Positions 9,428-18,273 of a DNA stretch of 64,000 nt are shown piece by piece. A program made the position numbers and the translations under genes. Source of the stretch: Halomonas sp. I5-271120 (GTDB lineage Bacteria > Pseudomonadota > Gammaproteobacteria > Pseudomonadales > Halomonadaceae); contig NZ_CP130701.1 in the NCBI RefSeq assembly GCF_030553075.1, positions 3,658,001 to 3,722,000 on the forward strand. Direction: 5' to 3'. The notes under the pieces were generated by a model. The model was given only the letters and a program-made list of their open reading frames with translations, was not told the DNA's origin and did not search any database. The first letter of the stretch is position 1; each line of letters begins with the position of its first letter.

Positions 9428-11012
9428 GGGTCACCTCCTGCTGGCCGCTGGAGCGGCCAAGTCGGGCGTACTGGCTCAGGTCCGGGGGCGGCGTGAAGGC
9501 GCCGGACGGGGCGTCATCATCGCCATCTCGCCCGCGCGCCTTGGCCAGCCGGGCCGCCGCCAGGCGCTCCTTGAGACGGCCGGCGGTGAGGCGCTCACGG
9601 GTGACCCAGTCGCCGATCAGCGCCCGATCCAGCGCGTCCTCGCCCTCCAGCAGCTTTCTGGCGGCGCGCAGCTGGTCCTTGTAGTGACGCGGCATGCTCT
9701 CGCGCAGGCGCGCACACAGCTGGCCTCCCAAGGGCTCGCCGAGGCACCGGGCGATGGCCTGTTCCAGGTCGGCCTCTTGCTGGCGGTGATCGCGGTAGTG
9801 GGCCTCGTTGCGCAGCGTGCGGCCCTTGCCCAGGTGCAGGGCATGGGTGGCGATCTCGTCGCCGCTCTCCAGGTCATGGATCGACAGGCGATCATCTTCT
9901 TCCCGCACCCCGACGCGGCCCTGCTGGTAGGCCATCGGCACCGAGTACTTGTTGGCCTGCCAGGCGATCAGCCCGGTCTTGTCGACCCGGCGCGGGGCCA
10001 GGCCGTCAGCCTCGCGGCCCACGCAGACTGGCGTCAGGTAGGGGCGCAAGTGGCCCCGCTCCTCGGCGTCGAAGTGGGCCCTCGGCTGCTGACCGGTGGT
10101 GCCGTGAATGCGCACGTTGGCGACGTCGTCGAGCCACTGCTGCACATGAGCGCGCAGGTCGGCCTCGTCGCGGAACGTCTCGCCATAGAAAGCATCCTGC
10201 TTGGCGTACTTCACCCCGGCCTCGACCTTGCCCTTGCTCTCCGGGTCATAGCCGCAGCAGGCGTGGATCCGGAAGCCGGCGGCGGTGGCGTACTCGTGGA
10301 AGCGCTGGTTCACCTCCAACTCGCGGAACTGCTCGCTGATCACCACCATCTTGGTCTGGTCGTAGACGCACTCCTCCGGCAGGCCACCGAAGTAGCGGAA
10401 CGCCTCGTCGTGCAGGCGGATGAAGGTGACGGTATCGAGCGGCGACAGACTGACGCCGACATAGGTCAGGCGCGAGTAGGAGAGCACGAACACCACGAAG
10501 TACAGGGGGCTCGGCTCGCCGCCGATCATCACCTCGCGCAGTTCGCCCGGATCCACCTGGCACTGCACGCCGGGCACCATATCGAGCACCGGCTCGTAGT
10601 AGCGACGCTGCCGGCTGGCCACGGTGCTCTTCACCTGCTGGACGTAGCGACGCAGGGTGCGTTCCGAGACTGCCAGCTCGCCGACCTTCTCGCGCAGCTT
10701 GCGGGCGACCTTGACGCTGCTCAGCCGAGGGAAGGTGCGCAGCAGGTAGGCGATATAGTCGCGGTGGGCATCGAGCTTCTTCTCGCGTTCCCGGTTGGAC
10801 TGCGCCGCCTCGATGGTGGCCACCTCCTGGCGCAGGTACTTACGGACGGTGTTACGAGAGATACCCAGCTCCTGGCCGATGGCACGGATGGAGAGGCCCT
10901 GTCCGTCATCGTGTAACGCTTTGATCTTGTGAATCATTCCCCAGTCCTTCACATCTCCGTCCCGACCCTTGGCTGAGCCGACACGGTAGGTGGATGGTGG
11001 CAGCGCTGCCAC
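9414..11012 (-). CDS. istA: IS21 transposase IstA
   Basis: IS21 DDE transposase of about 510-530 residues. N-terminal helix-turn-helices (LSIRAIGQELGISRNTVRK and AVSERTLRRYVQQ) bind the ends. The catalytic core has Asp in QCQVDPGELREV, Asp in CVYDQTKMVV and Glu in DPESKGKVEAGVKYAKQDA. The annotated ATG at 11012 adds residues before the usual IstA beginning (WGMIHKIKALHDDG), so translation may start about 25 codons later, near 10937. A long antisense open frame opposite this gene is only a codon-bias shadow. Confidence 0.92.
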   Translation of the reverse strand: MAALPPSTYRVGSAKGRDGDVKDWGMIHKIKALHDDGQGLSIRAIGQELGISRNTVRKYLRQEVATIEAAQSNREREKKLDAHRDYIAYLLRTFPRLSSVKVARKLREKVGELAVSERTLRRYVQQVKSTVASRQRRYYEPVLDMVPGVQCQVDPGELREVMIGGEPSPLYFVVFVLSYSRLTYVGVSLSPLDTVTFIRLHDEAFRYFGGLPEECVYDQTKMVVISEQFRELEVNQRFHEYATAAGFRIHACCGYDPESKGKVEAGVKYAKQDAFYGETFRDEADLRAHVQQWLDDVANVRIHGTTGQQPRAHFDAEERGHLRPYLTPVCVGREADGLAPRRVDKTGLIAWQANKYSVPMAYQQGRVGVREEDDRLSIHDLESGDEIATHALHLGKGRTLRNEAHYRDHRQQEADLEQAIARCLGEPLGGQLCARLRESMPRHYKDQLRAARKLLEGEDALDRALIGDWVTRERLTAGRLKERLAAARLAKARGRDGDDDAPSGAFTPPPDLSQYARLGRSSGQQEVTHGAA

Positions 11013-11070
11013 CTCGGGGGTGGGTCAAAAGCGTTGGCCGGTACTGGGTCAATTTACTTGGCCATTAACA

Positions 11071-11423
11071 CACGGCAGACGTAGGCGTCTCTGAGGCTTG
11101 GTATCGTCATCTTCTTGAGCTTGCCGGCGATCTGCTCAGGTGACAAGCGCTGCCGCAGCATGTCAAGAATCAGCTCAAACCGTTCGCTACCAGGCGCCAG
11201 CTTTTGCTTCGGACGACACCCGACTCGCCGTGCCTTTCGGAGACGTTGGGCATGATGAACAACGTAACGTCCACCAGGTTCTTGATTGCGTTTTATTTCG
11301 CGACTGATCGTGGATCGAGGGGGAGCGTTCCATCATTCGAGCGATCTGTCGCATGCTCATACCTTGAGCAAGGCTGACGTGGATCGTGGCGCGCTCTTCG
11401 ATGCTGAGTTCAGAATATGACAT
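11071..11423 (-). pseudogene. IS30 transposase, N-terminal part (frameshifted)
   Basis: Encodes the IS30 N-terminal HTH region (MSYSELSIEERATIHVSLAQ... RQIARMMERSPS). The reading frame then slips within the tccccctcgatccacg stretch near 11330. After the slip another frame continues with STISREIKRNQEPGGRY and LSPEQIAGKLKKM up to AYVCR at the IS21 junction. The transposase therefore carries both a frameshift and an insertion and cannot be made as one protein. Confidence 0.85.
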
Positions 11424-11472
11424 GGATACAACACCTTACCTAAAAGATCAGGTGTTGCACTCAGATTCTGCG

Positions 11473-12416
11473 GCCAAGCCTTTAATATCGGGCAATATTG
11501 TGATGCAGGTGGCCTAACTTGGCTCAGCACCGCCAAGTCATCCGGTAGCCCCTTTGCGATACGCTCGGCGAAGCCGCTAAAGGGTGGGTTCCGCCAGCAT
11601 GAAAAATGCCAAGCTTGATCATAAGCTTCTCCTCTGCGCCTCATGACCCGGCCTAGTACTTGGCGTTAGTACAGCTCGGTCCGAATTGGCTGAAGTAGCA
11701 GCACACTTAAAGGCGAGGAATATCTTATCCCTAGCTGATTATCCCAACCGCCACGATCTAGCGGCAATCACTATGTCGAAACGCGTTGATCAAGGGCATT
11801 GATCCGAGCCAAGCAGTCGTTTTCCGGAATGCCGCGACGACGCCAGCGTGACCATCAATTGGCGATTGACTTAGGGTGGATGGCCACAGACCGCCAAATC
11901 AAGTCCCTCGCGCCGGCACATGGACTTGCGGAAGGCCGCGAGATGCTGTCTCGGAAGCTCGCCAAGATTCGGGCAGCGCTACCAATTCGCCCCCTGCAAG
12001 GTCGGTCGGGGCGAAGGGGGCCAAGTATCATACTGATCGAGCCAGCAGCCTGCTAGCCAGTGATTAGCATGCAGAGAGAACGTATCTAGATTCGGGATCC
12101 AGGCACGCAGTCGACCTACTCCTCCGGTAAGAGCTGGCGGGTTTCGGATCGCCGTTGCGATGGATTTCTTCATCAAATAAGTCTCTACTGAGGTTTGCTC
12201 TGCGAAGCCAATGGCACGATTGACATAGTGGTCGACGCCCCCTTCGGTGCGCACCCAGCTCAGTGCAATAATGGCAAGATCGGCAACAAGGCCGGCTGAG
12301 CGCCGTCGCCAGCCTTGCCACGGCTTGGGCGGTGCTTCGGGCGATCTACCAACTGGAAAGGCCGACGTAGATTGTGATGCAGGCTGAGAACGGGCCAGGC
12401 CTCCGAATTTCGAGGA
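11473..12416. other. Gene-free stretch between the IS30 element and the biosynthetic operon
   Basis: About 940 bp. Several frames of 60-95 codons exist on both strands, but none shows a ribosome site, family motif or consistent codon pattern. It is probably decayed DNA downstream of the minus-strand operon that ends at 12417. I saw no strong terminator. Confidence 0.5.
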
Positions 12417-13271
12417 TTATTTCAGGCTTCGTCGCAACCCAATCCCCTTTAGCAGCGGATGCCTGACGGCGTACTCACATAATCCAAAATTCCGATGTTC
12501 GAGCAAGAACTCATCGATAGCTTGGAGTGCTTCCTCGTCATCATGACCCCACAAATCTTCGATCACCACTGTGCCCCCCTTAGACACAAACTCAACCCAG
12601 GCCCCCAACGCGGCTAGGTTCCGGCGAAGATCGCCGCCTAGGTCGATCACGATCACGTCAAAAGTCCGCGTAATTTCGCACACAGAGGTCAGGGTCTCTT
12701 GACTCAGAGCGTCACCAATCAGCATATGCTGCCCGACCGCAGACCAGCATGACCCATCGATCGCCGGCTCTTGGGGATCGGTATCAACCGAAACCACAAG
12801 CCCCCCCCCCAGCAGGTGCAGCACGCTAGACAGAAACCAGACTCCGCCTCCACGCCCTCTACCGAGTTCGAGCACTCGCCGGCCTGCAGCGCCCATGAGC
12901 AGCTCCTGCAGATAGAACAGGTCGCTCGGCATCTTGACCACAACCTCACCCAGCCAACAGTAGTCTCGCTCGGTCTCGATCTCATGCCGCCAATACCAGC
13001 GCTGATAATCGGCAGCCAGCGCTGCTTCCGAGCCTGATGCTGGACCATGACCTGCGAGCGTGTCGGTGAAGGGCTCGACGAGCACGCCCAGCTCAACCCA
13101 CTGCGCGAAGCCGGGCGGGGCGGAACTAAATCCCAAGAACTCACGCAGATACTCGTAAGTTGCACGATCGACACAATGCCGCTCTCTGCGGACAGCGTGC
13201 TGGACTTCAATGAAGTCGCCATAGTCCACAAACACAGCAAAGCGGCTCAATCGAAGCGGCTGCCCGATCAC
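12417..13271 (-). CDS. CmcI-like (cephalosporin hydroxylase family) enzyme with extra N-terminal domain
   Basis: 284 residues, last gene of the operon; its GTG start overlaps the upstream stop codon. From about residue 85 it resembles the CmcI/rhamnosyl O-methyltransferase family: WYWRHEIETERDYCWLGEVV, then KMPSDLFYLQELL, then a Rossmann SAM-binding region VLELGRGRGGGVWFL and the acidic VIVIDLGGD. Members act as O-methyltransferases or accessory hydroxylation factors. The first ~80 residues (RFAVFVDYGDFIEVQHAV... YEYLREFLGF) are unusual for CmcI. They look like the small winged domain at the front of SagB-type and other peptide-modifying enzymes; this is inferred from pattern only. A run of ten Gs on the coding strand (12801-12810) could make expression switchable. 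Confidence 0.65.
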   Translation of the reverse strand: MIGQPLRLSRFAVFVDYGDFIEVQHAVRRERHCVDRATYEYLREFLGFSSAPPGFAQWVELGVLVEPFTDTLAGHGPASGSEAALAADYQRWYWRHEIETERDYCWLGEVVVKMPSDLFYLQELLMGAAGRRVLELGRGRGGGVWFLSSVLHLLGGGLVVSVDTDPQEPAIDGSCWSAVGQHMLIGDALSQETLTSVCEITRTFDVIVIDLGGDLRRNLAALGAWVEFVSKGGTVVIEDLWGHDDEEALQAIDEFLLEHRNFGLCEYAVRHPLLKGIGLRRSLK

Positions 13272-14023
13272 CGCAGACTCCGCCGAGCAAGAACAAAGGG
13301 GCTAATAGAGTGCAAAAAAGCTTCACCGCGCCAACTGTCTAACATCTCAATGTTTACAAAGCCGATTTCGGCCAGGATCGAGGTTAAGAGCCTCACGTCG
13401 GCTACACGGAGTTCGTGACGCTCCTTGAAATGCTCCGCTGTGGAGACACACTCAAACTCGTACTCGGCGAGCAGCTTCTGAGGCCCGTCAGACCAGAAAC
13501 GGTAGTGCAGCACGATGTCTTCGGGACCACCAGGGCCGCTCTCTAAGTCAACGTTGAACGACGGCATCTCAGTGGCCGCACTTGGTGCGTGGGCAACCTG
13601 CAAGACCAGGCCACCACCAGGGCGCAACATCCGATAGCATCGTCGAAACACGTCACGTAGCTCGTCGAGGTCTCGGCAATAGTTGAGCGACCACGACAAC
13701 GACACGAGACAATCGAACACTTGCTCATGCTCGAGCTCCTGCATCGGCAGAAGCTGCACTCGGTTTCGGCCGACACGTGCACGCGCACACTCAATCATCT
13801 TGGGTGCTGAGTCAATGCCGAGCGGGTCGAGTCCGGCCGCTAGGGCCTTCTCGAGTAGTACACCGGTGCCACAGCCGAGGTCGAGGAGCCGACCTTCACC
13901 ACCGACTCCACATGCTTGCTTGATCACAAAGGCGTGATCATGGACGTAATGGTGAGGCGGCGTGTGCAGATCGTAGCGATCACCGAACTCGCCATAGAGC
14001 TTGTAGTTAAGGTCGTCGCTCAT
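13268..14023 (-). CDS. Class I SAM-dependent methyltransferase
   Basis: 251-residue methyltransferase. Motif I is LLDLGCGTGVLLEKAL, followed by GIDSAPKMIECAR and the post-motif LRPGGGLVLQVAHA. A Ser-rich SLSWSLNYC segment falls where the acceptor site usually lies. The ATG at 14021-14023 overlaps the TGA of the UvrA-like gene (ATGA), so the two are translationally coupled; an in-frame upstream extension would run inside the neighbour and is rejected. The substrate is not predictable; it probably modifies the product of this operon at O, N or C. Confidence 0.8.
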   Translation of the reverse strand: MSDDLNYKLYGEFGDRYDLHTPPHHYVHDHAFVIKQACGVGGEGRLLDLGCGTGVLLEKALAAGLDPLGIDSAPKMIECARARVGRNRVQLLPMQELEHEQVFDCLVSLSWSLNYCRDLDELRDVFRRCYRMLRPGGGLVLQVAHAPSAATEMPSFNVDLESGPGGPEDIVLHYRFWSDGPQKLLAEYEFECVSTAEHFKERHELRVADVRLLTSILAEIGFVNIEMLDSWRGEAFLHSISPFVLARRSLR

Positions 14024-17000
14024 ACGTCTCCTTCTGTGAGCACTGGCATATTGGTAAAGGCTCTCGCGACTGCGGGGGCGAGGATCAACCAAGAGCCACC
14101 CGCGCCGAGGTGGCACAGTTTCGTAGAACCGAGCTTTTCAGTGTTGAGCAGGGTGAGGACCTTGATGAGGCGAGCTTGCCGTCGCTCGCTGCGGGCATTG
14201 GGGGGTACTAGCTTCTTAAGTGCATAGCAGAGTTCGGCGACAGTGCCCGTTGTTAGCCAATCAGCGTAGCTGCGGCCAGCGAACTCGAACAACAACACGT
14301 GCCGGCGCAACCCCAGACCGGCACACAAAGGGCAAGAGATCATCTCCTCAGAAGCCAGCACCGCTTCGCGCCATTGCTGCGAGCCGCGCGAGGCATTATC
14401 ACGCATATACGCGAACAAGCCATCCCAGCGTAGCCAGCTCGCTACTTCCTTGGGATTGCTCTTAGGTGTCCGCAGGAATGACCCCGGGCCGGGACGAGCC
14501 CAAAAACCGTATAGCAGCAGCTTCCACTCATGATCGGAGAGCTGAGCAATAGGGCGGCCAGCTGGCCAAAGTTCTTCTTTGACCATGCGTCTAAAGAAAG
14601 GCAAAAGGACGTTGCGATGGACACCTTTGAGCACATCGAGTGCGCCCGGATGTAAGAAATCATTGTCCTCGACCGGCCTTCGCACATCGCCTATCAACAA
14701 GGTAAGGTCATAACTGAGCACCTGCCCGCGCCCCATGCAGCACGGACACCGTCCCCGCAAAGTGTGCCTATCAAAGTCGAAGGCCGAAGCCGAGTGCGGC
14801 CCGACCAAACCTCGCTCGAGATCTACTGGCCGTTTAAGACAGGTTGCCAGCACCTTCGCCCCTCTTTTCAGTTCAATATAGCCACCGCCGAGTAGCAACG
14901 CGCTATCGATCAGGCGAGCTCGCACGTTGCGCTCGGTTGCATCATCGCAAACGAGTGGACCACCAGCTGCGCGGAGTTGGGCGAGGTCTTCTTGCTCTAT
15001 CCACTCTAGGCCCTGCTTGGACAACTGCTCGCGACGCTCCTGGATCGCACTAACTGGAACCTTGTCCCCCCATACATATAACTCGCGAATCAGTGGATAA
15101 ATGAGCAACCGAGCGTCTGGTGCGCCTTCCCAAGCATCGAGCATCGAAGTTACGTCAAAACGGGGATCCATTGCGCACTTGCACTCGAGCATAAGCGAGG
15201 CGAGTTCACGATCAAGTCCTCCATACTCAAGCATACGACGATCACCCAAGCCCTGCGCATCAACGACCACCGCAAGCTGCTTCCCCTCGTGTGCGAGTTC
15301 TTGCTCCTGTGGAGGCAGGTCGTACCCGAGTAACCTTCGTAACCAACGAAGGGCACTTGCGGCTTCAGCAGAGCTAGGTGACGCATCGGGTTCGTAGCTT
15401 GCTGATCGGCGCGATAACTTAGCCGGCTTCGGCGATGCTCGGAGCATGCGACCGCTTGGAGTGTCCTGCTCGCGTAACTGGTTTGGGGTGCCCTCGGCTA
15501 TTAGCCGCCCTCCTCGCGGACCACTTTCCGGACCGAACTCGACGACCCAATCTGCTGCAGAGACTAGCTCAAGGTTGTGCTCGACAACTACGAGCGAGTG
15601 CCCTTTTCTAACAATGTGATCTAAAGTTCGGAGCAAGCGTGCGACGTCGTCGCGATGCAGGCCCGCCGCCGGCTCGTCGAGCACGAATATCAACCGCTCA
15701 CGCGAGCGTTGGTTCAGTTCGCGTGCAATCCTTAGGCGCTGAAGCTCACCGCCGCTTACGGTGTCGAGTCGACGCCCGAGTGAAAGGTGACCGACACCGA
15801 GTTCGTCGATAGTCTCCAACAGTGGCAGAGTGCCATCGAACGCGGAAAATGACTCAGAGCAGAGGCTTGAGATAGACCGCTCAAGGACTTGCGCGATATC
15901 AAAGCCGTCGTCGAGGACTGCCAGTACCGAAGAGCCAAACCGGGCGCCCCCGCAACTCGGACAGGTAACCCAAAGGCCTGCCTCATCAATCTCGCCAATA
16001 CCTAGACACTGATCACATCGCCCCTCGCCGGCGTTGAGACCGAAGTCACTGGCTCGTAGCCCGATAGCGGCTGCCGAAGGCAACTTGGCATAATGTTGTC
16101 GCAGCGGCTCGGCCAGGCCCAAAAACGTAGCAACAGTGCTCCGCCTGTTCGCTGCGGGGGCCCGCTGATCTAGAGCGACAAGGCCCTCGAGATGTTTGGT
16201 ACCAGAGAGAAATGTCCATCGTCCGCGGCGAACGTCGAAATCCAGCACTTCCGGCGAGGTCTCGAACGAAGCGGCAAGGGCGGGAACCAGCGCTCCGCGA
16301 ACGAAGCTCGACTTGCCCGACCCGGATACACCAACCACGCATACGAAGTGCCCGAGGGGAATCTCCACGTCTACGCCCTGGAGATTGTTTGCCCGGGCAC
16401 CCTTGATTTGAAGCTTCGGCCCACGCTCTTGTACGGCGAGGGGCTCCCGAGTGAGCCTAGCATCAGGTTGCCACCAACTATTGGGAACCTTACCCGCGTG
16501 GACGACAGTGCCGCCATGGGGGCCGGCACCAGGGCCGAGCTCGACAAAGAAGTCGGCCGCTGCAGCCAATCGGTGCCGATGTTCGTTAAGTATTAGGCTA
16601 TGTGTACCCCGTAAACCGGCTAGAGTTGCCGAAAGTCGGTCGAGATCTTCATCATGTAAGCCGCGGGCAGGCTCGTCGAGCAACAGACACAGACCAGCAT
16701 GACGACCGTCAAGGGTGGCCGCCAAACGCAATCGCCGCGACTCTCCCTCGCTGACGTCCAACATTCCGCGATCACCACTTATGTGATCTAGGCCAACGCC
16801 CACAAAGCTCTCGGCAAGGCGATGAAGCTGGGCGAGATAAGGACCAGCCTCCTTAGGCAGTGACTTTGCGAGGGCGGATTCGGGCGCGCAGAGGACCGAT
16901 AGCTCATCGAAGGTGTACGCCAGGAGCTGATCTATTGAAAACCCTCCGAGTCGTAATGCACTAGTCACACCGGACCAACGACTGCCACAACAACTGGGAC

Positions 17001-18273
17001 ACGGCCCTTCGTCTACCAGGAAAGCTAACCGCTCAGCGGTCACGCCGCGCTTTCTTACCCGCTCGAGGATCGCTGAGCGAAACCCATCGAAACGGCGAGG
17101 AATGCTCATCTTGTGCCCACTACCTAGCTCGCGGTCAACGATAAGCTCTTCACCCGCCCCTTCGATGACCAACCGACGTGCGTCCTCGCTAAGCTTGGAC
17201 CAGGGCTGATCGGGGCTGAAGCCCCTCACTCCACGCAACCCTTCAATCGTCTGGTGCTGAATGTTGACGTACTTATAGTTGTTAGTTTGCCACAACGCGA
17301 AGGCGCCCTCATGCATGGACAAATCGGGACGCACAACCAGCGAATCTATGTCCACAGTAATACTTCGCCCAAGTCCATGGCACTCGGGGCACGCACCGCT
17401 GGACTCATGCTCCGGCGCGTTGAACGACAAGAGATGCTCGCTTGCTGGTTGATAGCGTAGCGGGTCTGCTGGTATCACCCAGTGTTGTCGGGAATCAATC
17501 GCGGCCACTTCGGCCCCCTCAAGCTCGAGAAAAACACGTCCTTCGCCTGCATCGAAGGCGAGCGACAGCAACTTTTCGAGCTGCTGTTGAGTTGCCTTTG
17601 TCCGCTTGCCGAGGTTAACGCTGCCCACTTCGGTCTCGACGACGTGACGGGTTTTCGCGGAGAGAGGTTTGAATCTATCAAGCAGGACAATACTGCCCTT
17701 CTCCCAGCGTTTAGGAGAGTCGGTCTCGCTTCGCACGATAACACTAGTAAACCCCAGACCTCGCAGGCGCTCGGCCATCGCGACTCCGTCGCTAGTCACG
17801 AACGAGAGAGGGATTGCCCAGATTTTCACTTGGCCATGGTGCTGCTCCAGCAACCATGCTTTGTAGCTCTCCACGCTGGGAGCAGGAACTGCTTCGTCGC
17901 AGCACTTCGAGACAGGCACCGACCACCGGATGAACATCCGCCGAAGCAGAGAGAGTAGTCCACTTGCAGTACCGACTGTTGTCCTCGACGATGCTCGAAA
18001 GGCTCGTTGACCTAGGTGAAGAGTTGGCGGCATTCGACCCACGAATGCGTTACTCATCGGCAGGTCGAGGTGGTCCTGACCAACCCCAAGAAAGATCCTC
18101 AGCCGCAGGTTCCCCTCGCGAGCGAGCGTATTTGCAAGTAAGGAACTCTTGCCTGACCCCGAGACACCAACAACCATCGACACTCCCCCAACCGGGAAGC
18201 TAACGTCAACATCCTGAAGATTGTTGGCATTGGCGCCTACAACTTCGATAGTCTCAGGCTCTATTTGGGCCAT
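14020..18273 (-). CDS. Giant UvrA-like ABC ATPase with a third, ATPase-less UvrA-type module; candidate self-resistance protein
   Basis: 1417 residues, against about 950 for UvrA. Module 1: Walker A GVSGSGKS (36-43), zinc pairs CPEC (295-298) and CPSC (425-428), altered signature VSEGESRRLRLA near 507, Walker B LLLDEP (530-535). Module 2: Walker A GVSGSGKS (648-655), zinc pairs CDQC (753-756) and CPSC (771-774), signature VSGGELQRLRIA near 839, Walker B FVLDEP (863-868), switch His in VVVEHN. Residues ~960-1417 repeat the UvrA zinc/insertion region (CPCC 1176-1179, CPLC 1314-1317) and end in a decayed signature (HLGAGGSW), with no Walker A. UvrA paralogues such as DrrC protect producers of DNA-binding antibiotics. 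The ATG at 18273 lies 13 nt inside the upstream gene. Confidence 0.85.
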   Translation of the reverse strand: MAQIEPETIEVVGANANNLQDVDVSFPVGGVSMVVGVSGSGKSSLLANTLAREGNLRLRIFLGVGQDHLDLPMSNAFVGRMPPTLHLGQRAFRASSRTTVGTASGLLSLLRRMFIRWSVPVSKCCDEAVPAPSVESYKAWLLEQHHGQVKIWAIPLSFVTSDGVAMAERLRGLGFTSVIVRSETDSPKRWEKGSIVLLDRFKPLSAKTRHVVETEVGSVNLGKRTKATQQQLEKLLSLAFDAGEGRVFLELEGAEVAAIDSRQHWVIPADPLRYQPASEHLLSFNAPEHESSGACPECHGLGRSITVDIDSLVVRPDLSMHEGAFALWQTNNYKYVNIQHQTIEGLRGVRGFSPDQPWSKLSEDARRLVIEGAGEELIVDRELGSGHKMSIPRRFDGFRSAILERVRKRGVTAERLAFLVDEGPCPSCCGSRWSGVTSALRLGGFSIDQLLAYTFDELSVLCAPESALAKSLPKEAGPYLAQLHRLAESFVGVGLDHISGDRGMLDVSEGESRRLRLAATLDGRHAGLCLLLDEPARGLHDEDLDRLSATLAGLRGTHSLILNEHRHRLAAAADFFVELGPGAGPHGGTVVHAGKVPNSWWQPDARLTREPLAVQERGPKLQIKGARANNLQGVDVEIPLGHFVCVVGVSGSGKSSFVRGALVPALAASFETSPEVLDFDVRRGRWTFLSGTKHLEGLVALDQRAPAANRRSTVATFLGLAEPLRQHYAKLPSAAAIGLRASDFGLNAGEGRCDQCLGIGEIDEAGLWVTCPSCGGARFGSSVLAVLDDGFDIAQVLERSISSLCSESFSAFDGTLPLLETIDELGVGHLSLGRRLDTVSGGELQRLRIARELNQRSRERLIFVLDEPAAGLHRDDVARLLRTLDHIVRKGHSLVVVEHNLELVSAADWVVEFGPESGPRGGRLIAEGTPNQLREQDTPSGRMLRASPKPAKLSRRSASYEPDASPSSAEAASALRWLRRLLGYDLPPQEQELAHEGKQLAVVVDAQGLGDRRMLEYGGLDRELASLMLECKCAMDPRFDVTSMLDAWEGAPDARLLIYPLIRELYVWGDKVPVSAIQERREQLSKQGLEWIEQEDLAQLRAAGGPLVCDDATERNVRARLIDSALLLGGGYIELKRGAKVLATCLKRPVDLERGLVGPHSASAFDFDRHTLRGRCPCCMGRGQVLSYDLTLLIGDVRRPVEDNDFLHPGALDVLKGVHRNVLLPFFRRMVKEELWPAGRPIAQLSDHEWKLLLYGFWARPGPGSFLRTPKSNPKEVASWLRWDGLFAYMRDNASRGSQQWREAVLASEEMISCPLCAGLGLRRHVLLFEFAGRSYADWLTTGTVAELCYALKKLVPPNARSERRQARLIKVLTLLNTEKLGSTKLCHLGAGGSWLILAPAVARAFTNMPVLTEGDV

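Larger units (their letters stand above)
8627..11070 (-). mobile_element. IS21-family element with istA/istB and 6-bp target duplication
   Basis: 2444-bp element. Its ends are TGTCAATGGCCA (8627-8638) and the inverted TGGCCATTAACA (11059-11070), flanked by the direct 6-bp duplication cacggc at 8621-8626 and 11071-11076. Repeated TTGACCCA-type boxes just inside both ends are the multiple terminal repeats typical of IS21. Both genes are intact, so the insertion looks recent. Confidence 0.95.
7931..11472 (-). mobile_element. IS30-family element interrupted by an IS21 insertion
   Basis: IS30-type transposase halves (7953-8626 and 11071-11423) lie either side of an IS21 copy. Matching terminal repeats, with core tctgagtgcaaca, occur at 7931-7949 and inverted at 11453-11472. 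Removing the IS21 and one copy of its 6-bp duplication rejoins the transposase frame across the junction. A separate frameshift in the N-terminal half shows that the element was dead or dying independently. Confidence 0.85.

Noticed and set aside
9426..10916. 496-codon plus-strand open frame opposite istA
   Set aside because: It lies entirely antisense to a complete IstA with all catalytic motifs; its His/Leu/Gly-rich composition is that of a GC-rich shadow frame.
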